From Bacteroidaceae bacterium (GTDB taxonomy: Bacteria; Bacteroidota; Bacteroidia; Bacteroidales; Bacteroidaceae), in assembly GCA_017650085.1 (NCBI GenBank), contig JAGCFN010000064.1, positions 1 through 45,745 on the forward strand: a stretch of DNA of 45,745 nt. Direction: 5' to 3'. Of this stretch, positions 1 through 6,936 are shown in pieces; the stretch's first letter is position 1, and every line of letters starts with the position of its first letter. The notes under the pieces are model-generated. The model had not been told where the DNA came from. It was given only the letters and a program-made list of their open reading frames with translations, and did no database searches. The position numbers and the translations under genes were made by a program.

Positions 1-881
1 AGGTCGGCAGCGGAACCGCTCAGGCGATAGCCTTTATGCCGGGGCTTGCCCGCCGCGAAGTCGTGAAGCCAGGCTTCGCAAGCGTCGGGGTCGGCATCCA
101 TGGTCAGCGTCTCGCCCGGAATCAAAAGCAAGGGGAACTGCCTGTTGGGCGTGTTCTTTTCTATCTTGTAAAAGGTAAAGATGGGCAGGGTTGCTGTGTA
201 GGCGGGATTGGAGACGTGTTTCGACGTTCCCTCAGAGTGTGAATCGGCGCGATAGTAACTGGTGATGGGGTCGCGGCAAGGTTCGTCAAACCACCCCAGC
301 TGGCAGATGGTGTCGCCAAAGGCTGTGGCTATGAAGGTCGCCTCGCCGTATGTCAAGGTCAACGGCTCCAGCAGCTTGCCGTCGTCTTCACGTGGCTTCG
401 GAGCAGGAAGAAGCTCAGGGTAAAGCTTACCATCCAGCCTGATGCCGTAGATTGTCCATGAGTTCGGGTCGTCGCTCTCAATGTAGTCGAACGTTTTTGT
501 GCCCTTCGGCAGCGGGTCAAAATAGAGGATAAGAGAGTCTCGCTGCGCGTTCCTCTCGTAGCTTTTACCCAGCTCAAGGGCATCATCTGCAAGGACTTGA
601 GGGCCATTATGCGTTAGGATGCGTCCCTTCTGGTAGGAAAACTGCTGCCCATCCACTTCAAGGCGGCCCCCATCCGTGCTCCAACTGCTCCACGAGGCAC
701 AGGCCACGTGGAAATGAACGACAGTTGCCTGCTTCGTCAGCTCCACCTTGACGGGCCAGATGTTGGCATTGTAAAAGGAATTCTTCATTAGTGAACGGAA
801 CGCAGGACGCTCGATGACGACGTCCTTAGCCTGCCCTGCCATCGCAACAAGAGCAAGTAGAAAGAGGATGATTCGTTTCAT
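1..881 (-). CDS. Exported protein of unknown function, N-terminal part (runs off the window)
   Basis: The minus-strand frame is open from an ATG at 881 to the window edge, giving about 293 residues with no stop. It begins with a clear signal peptide (MKRIILFLLALVAMAGQA), so the product is exported. The rest is beta-rich, with an N-terminal segment ending near residue 180 and a later stretch, LLIPGETLTMDADPDACEAW, of the type seen before the thioredoxin domain in Prevotella TlpA-like proteins. The diagnostic CxxC motif would lie beyond the window, so the TlpA link is only an inference. A good promoter (TTG, 19 bp, TGTCTTTG) lies just upstream, so the gene is probably transcribed on its own after the dnaK terminator. 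The signal peptide and the long open frame make the gene itself likely; the function is open. Confidence 0.7.
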   Translation of the reverse strand, partial: MKRIILFLLALVAMAGQAKDVVIERPAFRSLMKNSFYNANIWPVKVELTKQATVVHFHVACASWSSWSTDGGRLEVDGQQFSYQKGRILTHNGPQVLADDALELGKSYERNAQRDSLILYFDPLPKGTKTFDYIESDDPNSWTIYGIRLDGKLYPELLPAPKPREDDGKLLEPLTLTYGEATFIATAFGDTICQLGWFDEPCRDPITSYYRADSHSEGTSKHVSNPAYTATLPIFTFYKIEKNTPNRQFPLLLIPGETLTMDADPDACEAWLHDFAAGKPRHKGYRLSGSAAD

Positions 882-924
882 GTTTTTGTCTGTTTAACGT
901 GTATCTCCTACTTATAATACCCTT

Positions 925-954
925 CAAAGACAGAAAAAGCTAACCTAATAACAA
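925..954 (-). promoter_or_regulatory. Bacteroidetes-type promoter for the exported-protein gene
   Basis: On the minus strand there is a -33 TTG (952-954), a 19-bp spacer and a -7 box TGTCTTTG (925-932), which matches TAnnTTTG at 7 of 8 positions. Transcription would start about 40 bases before the ATG at 881. The -33 element lies inside the U-tract of the dnaK terminator. Confidence 0.6.
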
Positions 955-987
955 AAAATTCCGCGTAAGCATTGCCTACACGGAATT
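951..987 (-). terminator. Rho-independent terminator of dnaK
   Basis: Read on the minus strand, an 11-bp stem (AATTCCGTGTA paired with TACGCGGAATT, one G-U pair) encloses a 9-base loop and is followed by TTTTTTG. It begins 25 bases after the dnaK stop. Confidence 0.85.
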
Positions 988-1011
988 CCTTATTGATATG
1001 TTTGATGTTGC

Positions 1012-2910
1012 TTACTTGACCTCCTCGAAGTCGGCGTCCTGAATGTCGGGACCTTGCTGGTCGTTACCAGAGCCAGTGTTGCCGGCGTTCATGTCAGGGC
1101 CGGGCTGAGGACCAGCCTGCTGCTGAGCCTGATACATCTTGCCTGCTGCAGTCTGTAGCTCATTCATGGCAGCATCGATGGCTGCGAGATCCTGTGCCTG
1201 ATGAGCAGTTTTGAGCTTTGCAACGGCAGCCTCGACTTCACTCTTCACGTCGGCAGGAATCTTGTCGCCGCTTTCCTTGAGCATGTTCTCGGTCTGGAAG
1301 ATCATCGAGTCGGCCTGATTGAGTTTGTCGACCTTCTCGCGTTCCTTCTTGTCGGCTTCTGCGTTGGCTTCTGCCTCAGCCTTCATGCGCTCAATCTCTT
1401 CCTTGCTAAGACCGCTGGAGGCGGTAATCGTGATGTGCTGCTCCTTACCCGTTGCCTTATCCTTCGCGCTGACGTTAAGGATACCGTTGGCGTCGATGTC
1501 GAAGGTCACCTCAATCTGAGGAACGCCACGACGAGCGGGTGCGATGCCGTCGAGGTTGAACTGGCCGACACTCTTGTTCTGGCTTGCCATGGGACGTTCG
1601 CCTTGAAGGACGTGGATGGTGACTGCCGTCTGGTTGTCGGCTGCAGTAGAGAAGATTTCGCTCTTCTTGCAAGGGATGGTCGAGTTGGCTTCGATGAGTC
1701 GAGTCATCACGCCGCCCATCGTCTCGATACCCATAGAAAGAGGCGTTACGTCAAGCAGTACGATGTCGCTCTTATCGCCGGCCAGGACAGCGCCCTGAAT
1801 GCTTGCGCCGATAGCCACAACTTCGTCTGGGTTCACGCCCTTGCTGGGTTCTTTGCCAAAGAAGTCAGCCACGAGTTTCTGCACGGCAGGAATACGGGTT
1901 GAACCACCCACGAGGATGACCTCGTTGATGTCAGAGTTGCTGAGGCCTGCATCCTGCATAGCCTTTTGGCAAGGAGCCTTACAAGCCTGGATGAGGCTGT
2001 CTGCGAGTTGCTCGAACTTAGCGCGAGTGAGGCTCTTTACAAGGTGTTTGGGCACGCCACCTACAGCTGTGATGTAGGGCAGATTGATTTCTGTCGTGGT
2101 GCTACTAGAGAGTTCTATCTTCGCTTTCTCGGCTGCTTCCTTCAGACGTTGCAGAGCCATCGGGTCTTGCTTCAAGTCGATGCCTTCCTCGCTCTTGAAT
2201 TCGCTTGCCAGCCAATCAATGATAACCTGGTCGAAGTCATCGCCTCCGAGGTGTGTGTCGCCATTTGTGCTGAGCACTTCAAATACGCCACCACCGAACT
2301 CGAGGATGGAGATATCGAATGTTCCGCCACCCAAATCGAAGACGGCAATCTTCATATCTTTGTTCGCTTTATCAACGCCATAAGCCAATGCGGCTGCAGT
2401 CGGTTCGTTGACGATACGCTTCACGTCGAGTCCTGCAATCTGTCCTGCTTCCTTAGTTGCCTGACGTTGAGAGTCGGAGAAGTAGGCCGGAACGGTGATG
2501 ACAGCTTCCGTAACTTCCTGTCCGAGGTAGTCTTCTGCGGTCTTCTTCATCTTCTGGAGAATCATCGCGCTGATTTCCTGCGGTGTGTAAGCACGGCCGT
2601 CTATCTCGACGCGAGGTGTGTTGTTGTCGCCCTTAACTACTGAATAAGGTACGCGCGCGATTTCCTTCTGAACCTGATCGTAGGTTTCGCCCATGAATCT
2701 CTTGATAGAGAAGATGGTCTTCTTCGGGTTAGTGATGGCCTGACGCTTGGCAGGATCGCCTACCTTACGCTCGCCGCCATCGACGAATGCCACTACGGAA
2801 GGGGTGGTGCGCTTGCCTTCGCTGTTGGCAATAACTACGGGCTCGTTGCCCTCAAATACGGATACGCAACTGTTAGTGGTACCCAAGTCAATTCCAATAA
2901 TCTTTCCCAT
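1012..2910 (-). CDS. dnaK: Chaperone DnaK (Hsp70)
   Basis: This is the ATP-dependent cytoplasmic Hsp70 chaperone, which binds exposed hydrophobic peptides and works with DnaJ and GrpE. The 632-residue length is normal for the family. The N-terminus [17 protein letters not shown] is the phosphate-binding loop of the ATPase domain (about residues 1-380). It contains the signatures [16 protein letters not shown] and [14 protein letters not shown]. The interdomain linker [11 protein letters not shown] precedes the substrate-binding domain and helical lid. The C-terminus is a Gly/Gln/Asn-rich tail ending DADFEEVK, close to the usual EEVD-like end. It appears to be monocistronic, with its own terminator at 951-987. 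No dnaJ or grpE lies beside it, and no CIRCE operator (TTAGCACTC-type inverted repeat) was seen upstream. Confidence 0.98.
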   Translation of the reverse strand: MGKIIGIDLGTTNSCVSVFEGNEPVVIANSEGKRTTPSVVAFVDGGERKVGDPAKRQAITNPKKTIFSIKRFMGETYDQVQKEIARVPYSVVKGDNNTPRVEIDGRAYTPQEISAMILQKMKKTAEDYLGQEVTEAVITVPAYFSDSQRQATKEAGQIAGLDVKRIVNEPTAAALAYGVDKANKDMKIAVFDLGGGTFDISILEFGGGVFEVLSTNGDTHLGGDDFDQVIIDWLASEFKSEEGIDLKQDPMALQRLKEAAEKAKIELSSSTTTEINLPYITAVGGVPKHLVKSLTRAKFEQLADSLIQACKAPCQKAMQDAGLSNSDINEVILVGGSTRIPAVQKLVADFFGKEPSKGVNPDEVVAIGASIQGAVLAGDKSDIVLLDVTPLSMGIETMGGVMTRLIEANSTIPCKKSEIFSTAADNQTAVTIHVLQGERPMASQNKSVGQFNLDGIAPARRGVPQIEVTFDIDANGILNVSAKDKATGKEQHITITASSGLSKEEIERMKAEAEANAEADKKEREKVDKLNQADSMIFQTENMLKESGDKIPADVKSEVEAAVAKLKTAHQAQDLAAIDAAMNELQTAAGKMYQAQQQAGPQPGPDMNAGNTGSGNDQQGPDIQDADFEEVK

Positions 2911-2977
2911 AATTGTATTTAATTTAGTTTATACTCGTGTTTGTTAGGTTGTTTTCCTGCTTACATTCATACAAATG

Positions 2978-2996
2978 GTGTGCCAAAGTGTGCCAA
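2978..2996. repeat. 10-bp-spaced direct repeat upstream of dnaK
   Basis: GTGTGCCAA occurs at 2978-2986 and again at 2988-2996, exactly one helical turn apart and about 70-90 bp before the dnaK start. On the minus strand this reads TTGGCACAC twice. The position and spacing suit a regulator or sigma-factor contact site, but I do not recognise the motif. No clear TAnnTTTG box was found for dnaK. Confidence 0.4.
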
Positions 2997-3022
2997 TCTG
3001 TCAAGAATATGACAAAAACTGA

Positions 3023-3057
3023 CAAAAAAAGAGCAGGAAGCCTTGACTCCCTGCCCT
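3023..3057 (-). terminator. Rho-independent terminator after the 3170-3976 gene
   Basis: On the minus strand AGGGCAGG pairs with CCTGCTCT (8 bp, one G-U pair) around a 12-base loop, followed by a run of seven Ts. It ends transcription of the gene at 3170-3976 ahead of dnaK. Confidence 0.8.
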
Positions 3058-3082
3058 TTCAGCTATGAAAAACGGATGTGTT

Positions 3083-3188
3083 TACTTAACCGCGAACTTG
3101 ACTTTCAGTCGAGCTCGCTTGCGTTCGGCGAATCACAGACACAAGCTTTTGCTCATGTTTGTTTCACTCTCACTTAACCGCGAACTTG
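3083..3188. repeat. Direct repeat duplicating the 3' end of the neighbouring gene
   Basis: The 17 bases ACTTAACCGCGAACTTG occur at 3172-3188, at the very end of the minus-strand gene, and again at 3084-3100, 88 bp downstream of it. Both copies read KFAVK followed by a stop on the minus strand (stops TGA and TAA). The interval contains a small hairpin (CTTGACT paired with AGTCGAG). Confidence 0.7.
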
Positions 3189-3976
3189 TGTCCCTTCACT
3201 ACGTAGATGCCTTGAGGAAGGCTCTTTTTGGCTGCGTTGATGTTGGTTTGAGAGAGGACGAGCGTGCCCTGAGCATTGTAAACGTCAATGGTTTCGCCTG
3301 TCTGCTGAAGCTTTTCGATGCTTGTCGAGATGTCTTCGAGGCTGGTCACGTGCTTGATTTCGAGTGCGTTAGCTGTGCCTGCCTGCTGGTCCCAAGTGAA
3401 ACCACAGCGTGTGGGCAGGAAGGCTTTGTCGCCTTCTGTACGAATCAGGACACTCTCCAGGATGTATGTATCCTGCTGAGCGGGGATTCCATAGCGACCT
3501 GCCATCTGAACTGTCTCCCAAGAGCTGCCGAAAGTGACTGTGTTGCCTTCACCATCACTCTTGCTTACGTTCTTCAGTTCGGCATCGACACCCATAATGT
3601 TTGTCGTGTTGGCACGAAGTGTCTGGAATGTGGGGGAGAAGATGAGGTAGGGGACACCTGCCTCGATACCTTCGTTTGTGCAGTCGAGGAAGTACATGTT
3701 CAGAGTGCTTCCTTCCTGACGAACCATTTCGAGACGCTCTATCTGTACGTCCTTGGCGGCAGCCTTGAGTTGTTCTGCGCTGAGGCTCATGGGCAGACAA
3801 ATCGTGTTGTAGCCGGCATAGAGAGTGCGGTTGAGAACGAGTGGCTGTGCTTGATTCTGGAACTGCTCGACGTTGAGAGTTGTGCTGCTTGTATAGACGT
3901 TTTTGGGCCTGGGCTGTGCGAAGGCGCTTGTACAAATGCTGGCAGCTGCCAACAAAAGAAGAGTAATGTGTTTCAT
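3170..3976 (-). CDS. Secreted protein with type IX sorting-like C-terminal tail
   Basis: This 268-residue protein starts with a signal peptide (MKHITLLLLAAASICTSAFA). The central part (about 40-200) is beta-rich, with no domain I can name. The last 45 or so residues (IDVYNAQGTLVLSQTNINAA, then LPQGIYVVKGHKFAVK) follow the pattern of the type IX secretion sorting domains, or T9SS-like tails, that are common in Prevotella: an 'iYnaqG' strand, then 'lpkGiYvvk', then a basic end. Surface attachment or secretion is therefore inferred. It has its own promoter (4005-4035) and terminator (3023-3057). A long reading frame on the opposite strand over this region is treated as a shadow because it lacks a signal peptide or any domain. 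Confidence 0.85.
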   Translation of the reverse strand: MKHITLLLLAAASICTSAFAQPRPKNVYTSSTTLNVEQFQNQAQPLVLNRTLYAGYNTICLPMSLSAEQLKAAAKDVQIERLEMVRQEGSTLNMYFLDCTNEGIEAGVPYLIFSPTFQTLRANTTNIMGVDAELKNVSKSDGEGNTVTFGSSWETVQMAGRYGIPAQQDTYILESVLIRTEGDKAFLPTRCGFTWDQQAGTANALEIKHVTSLEDISTSIEKLQQTGETIDVYNAQGTLVLSQTNINAAKKSLPQGIYVVKGHKFAVK

Positions 3977-4004
3977 AATGCTTCGTTTTTATGGTTTTCC
4001 TGTG

Positions 4005-4046
4005 CAATATTACTATTTATTTCGTAAACTGCCAATAAAATTGGCA
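4005..4046 (-). promoter_or_regulatory. Promoter with overlapping inverted repeat
   Basis: The minus strand has TTG (4033-4035), a 20-bp spacer and TAATATTG (4005-4012, 7 of 8 matches to TAnnTTTG), upstream of the secreted-protein gene. A perfect inverted repeat, TGCCAAT-aaa-ATTGGCA (4030-4046), covers the -33 element and could be an operator. Confidence 0.55.
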
Positions 4047-4121
4047 TGTTTTTTCTGAAAATTAACAACTCTTTACTTCCAGCTGACCAATTCCTTGATT
4101 TCCAGCGTGGCTGGTTGCGTC

Positions 4122-4265
4122 TTCAAACGTAACACTATACGATCTCAAACGTAACACTATATGATTGCGAACGTAACACTATATGATTGCAAACGTAACA
4201 CTATACGATTGCCATCGTCGCACTATACAATCGCCATCGTCACACTTGATGTTTGCCATCGTCGC
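4122..4265 (+). repeat. 22-bp repeat array 1 (about 6.5 units)
   Basis: Contiguous 22-bp units start at 4122, 4144, 4166, 4188, 4210, 4232 and 4254, the last being partial. The core is TGCAAACGTAACAC followed by TATACGAT. Units 1-4 are close copies; units 5-7 switch to TGCCATCGTC in the left half. Units 6-7 lie inside the 3' end of the MscS-family gene and supply its stop codon. Just before the array is a small palindrome, CCAGC-GTG-GCTGG (4102-4114). No U-rich terminator was found for the operon that ends here. Confidence 0.9.
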
Positions 4266-6906
4266 TGGGGTTGTTTTCCAGGACCTGCTGATATACGTGC
4301 AAATCTCGCTGTGGGAAAGGTATCTCGATGCCGTTCTTGTTGAGCGTGTTATATACGATTTCCTTGACGCGAGCCGTGATGACGAGTTTCTGTTCAACAA
4401 GCATCCAAACGCAGACTTTCAGGTCGACACTGCTCTCTCCAAACTCGCTGAAGGCGACTGTGACTGGGATATTCGTGTCTGTCAGCATTTGTCCGTCCTC
4501 AGTTTTCTCATGGCAAAGAGGTTGCAAAGCCTCGATGATGAGTTGACGAACCTGCTCGACATCAGTTCCATAAGCCACTCCGACAGGAACCCTGATGAGT
4601 TCGTAGCGGTGGTTTCGCGTCATATTCTTGAAGGTCTTGCCGAAGAGAGCGCTGTTCAGGAAAGTAATCACGCTGCCGTCATTCGTGATGATCTGCGTGC
4701 TTTGATAGGAGATGCTCTCCACTTTTCCTGCAACTCCGTCACACTCAATATAGTCGCCCACATGAATGCGACCAGACATGAGACTGATTCCATAGAAGAA
4801 GTTCTCTAAGATGCTCTGCATGGCAAAGCCAAGACCCGTAGCCAAACCTGCACTCACAATGCTTATGCCATCCCTCGGAACACGGAAAAGAACGAGCACG
4901 ATGATAACGTAGAGGCCCCAGCACAGGATGCTGATGATGTTTCGGGACAGGGTCTTGTTGATGGCTTCGCTGCTTCCGGAATACTGTTTCCTGTAGTGGA
5001 GGTAGAAACTTCGCAAAGCATAGTTGACATAGCGGAAAATGAAGTAGAGTGCCGCAGCCATGCAGATTCGGAAGAGCGAAATGCGAATCAGATTCGTCTG
5101 ATTGATGATGTCGCGAGTGAAAATCTTCCGGCAAAGGCTCGTCATCTCGAAAACTTGGGCAGCCCAATATATGCTGAAAAGTACTGAAAGCACTGCCAGG
5201 ATGGGAACAAGCGTTCGACAGAACAAATCGTAGAACCAAGTCCGATCGATGAACTCACCTTTCTTAATCTGTTTCAACAAGGCCAGACGTTCGCTGGTGT
5301 TCGTCGTCTCAGCTCCCAAATGCTTGAGCAAGTAGCGCGATTCGTACTTCTTCGTCAAGTCATATATAAAGGTGATGGTCATAATGGCAGCAAGCTGGAA
5401 GGTCCACCAAATCATAACCTGAACGGCAAGCAAAGTGTAGCCAACCCACGCAGCTGCACAAGCAAAGAACATTGCCGCAGTCGTAATGTTCGTATATAAC
5501 TTGTCGAGCATCGGAAGATACTGACGGTGTCGCTTCGCCACAATGTATTGCCAAATTGCAAAGGCAAGCAAAATGGGTGGGAAGATAAGGTTGACAAGCG
5601 CATTAGGAATGAGAACAATGCGGAAAAGGATGACAATGAAGGACAAAGCCATCAATGGCGTGTAGATGATGGCAGCATGTTTCATCTGCTCTCCCTTGAG
5701 TCGAACATAAAGACTCAAGAAGATGGCTTCCAACAACCAAGCGATATTGATGATGAGACCTGTTCCCATCTGTATGAAATTGCGTTGGACAGTAGTCCTT
5801 ACTACCATTACAATGATGGCGAAAAGCGCGATTCCAACCACAAAGACAAGCATCCTTCTCCTTTCCTTAAAGTCTGGTCCTCTCCATTTCTTCGGCAAAA
5901 GCCAACGAAGGACAATGTAACTTATGCCAAGCGAAAGAGCAAGATAGAATACGAGGAAAATGCTGATGAAGAGCACGGTTGCGCCTCTCCATTCAGAGTA
6001 GAGCTGTCCATGTCCCTCGAAAGGCTTGTACCTCAGATTGACAGTCGACTTTGCAACCATAATATGCATTGGCAGAGCGGCAAGGATACTGAAGTAGTTA
6101 GGACCTCCGTTACGGAAGATGTTGTCCTGCAGCAACTTGTATCTGCTCTGTGCAAACTTGTCAAGTTCGAGCACTTTCTCTCGAACACTTTGATAGTAGG
6201 CATTCTCTGCTTCCAGGTTTTCCAGGAAATGTTGCAGGTTACCCCGTATCGTGTCGGCAAACAGCAGACAGGCATTTCGGTCTCTTTGCTGGGCTCGACT
6301 CAGGAAAAGGGGTTCTCCCATCTCCTCTTCTTCTGGTATCTCGTCCTTTGTTTCTTCAAGGATTTCCACAGATTCCTTGTCCATCGTATTACGAGCGACA
6401 AGCAAAGAATCCTTCTTGCCAGCCAAAGAATCGATGGCTTGCAGCAGAATACTGTCGCTAGCACTGAGGATGCTGTCTGCATCGATGACTGGTGGCATCC
6501 GTTTCAACGAGCGGATAAGGTAGTCAGTACGTTCTATCTCCTGCTTCAAGCGAGCGATGAACTTGTCGTATTGCCGCATCTTGCTATTGCGACTGTCAAG
6601 GTCGCGTCGCAGATTGGCAGCCTGTTGGCAGGCATAAGCCATATCAAAGGTGTTGTCTGTCGTCTGCGAATAAAGCATCAAGCCGATTTGTTCGCATTGT
6701 TGCATGTACCAAACCAATTGCTTATGCTGTTGCATGCCTTGCTGCTCATAGTTCTGCATAAAGGCTTGCTGCATTTCGTAGTTGGTCTGCAACTCTTCCT
6801 TGAGCACTCCTAAAGTGCGTGCCAAGTCTTTCTCCTTCAGTACAGCATTGGTGGAAACGAAAGTAGAAAGCAGTATTGCAACCAGTATAAAGAGGCGTTT
6901 TTTCAT
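4240..6906 (-). CDS. Large MscS-family mechanosensitive channel
   Basis: This 888-residue inner-membrane protein is far longer than minimal MscS (about 290 residues) and resembles the MscK/YbdG-like large class. It has a signal peptide (about 1-21), a coiled-coil periplasmic region (about 25-300, rich in Gln, Glu and Leu), many membrane helices (about 310-660), and then the MscS pore and beta domain from about residue 684 (GLATGLGFAMQSILENFFYG, then GDYIECDGVAGKVESI). Such channels open under membrane tension and release solutes after osmotic downshock. The gene begins 30 bp after the GH31 stop on the same strand, so the two are likely co-transcribed. The last codons (about SDDGKHQV and the stop) are encoded by 22-bp repeat units. 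Confidence 0.93.
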   Translation of the reverse strand: MKKRLFILVAILLSTFVSTNAVLKEKDLARTLGVLKEELQTNYEMQQAFMQNYEQQGMQQHKQLVWYMQQCEQIGLMLYSQTTDNTFDMAYACQQAANLRRDLDSRNSKMRQYDKFIARLKQEIERTDYLIRSLKRMPPVIDADSILSASDSILLQAIDSLAGKKDSLLVARNTMDKESVEILEETKDEIPEEEEMGEPLFLSRAQQRDRNACLLFADTIRGNLQHFLENLEAENAYYQSVREKVLELDKFAQSRYKLLQDNIFRNGGPNYFSILAALPMHIMVAKSTVNLRYKPFEGHGQLYSEWRGATVLFISIFLVFYLALSLGISYIVLRWLLPKKWRGPDFKERRRMLVFVVGIALFAIIVMVVRTTVQRNFIQMGTGLIINIAWLLEAIFLSLYVRLKGEQMKHAAIIYTPLMALSFIVILFRIVLIPNALVNLIFPPILLAFAIWQYIVAKRHRQYLPMLDKLYTNITTAAMFFACAAAWVGYTLLAVQVMIWWTFQLAAIMTITFIYDLTKKYESRYLLKHLGAETTNTSERLALLKQIKKGEFIDRTWFYDLFCRTLVPILAVLSVLFSIYWAAQVFEMTSLCRKIFTRDIINQTNLIRISLFRICMAAALYFIFRYVNYALRSFYLHYRKQYSGSSEAINKTLSRNIISILCWGLYVIIVLVLFRVPRDGISIVSAGLATGLGFAMQSILENFFYGISLMSGRIHVGDYIECDGVAGKVESISYQSTQIITNDGSVITFLNSALFGKTFKNMTRNHRYELIRVPVGVAYGTDVEQVRQLIIEALQPLCHEKTEDGQMLTDTNIPVTVAFSEFGESSVDLKVCVWMLVEQKLVITARVKEIVYNTLNKNGIEIPFPQRDLHVYQQVLENNPSDDGKHQV

Positions 6907-6936
6907 TTCTCTGGAAAATGAATGATGTGTAAAATG

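Noticed and set aside
36..242. Small plus-strand frame at the window start
   Set aside because: It is antisense to the exported-protein gene that is open across 1-881 and has no domain or start signal.
2978..3000. Sigma-54 (-24/-12) promoter for dnaK, from TTGGCACAC on the minus strand
   Set aside because: The GG to GC distance is one base too short, and the fit arises from the direct repeat itself.
4122..4265. CRISPR array
   Set aside because: Units are contiguous with no unique spacers, are degenerate, and are only 22 bp long; no cas genes are present.
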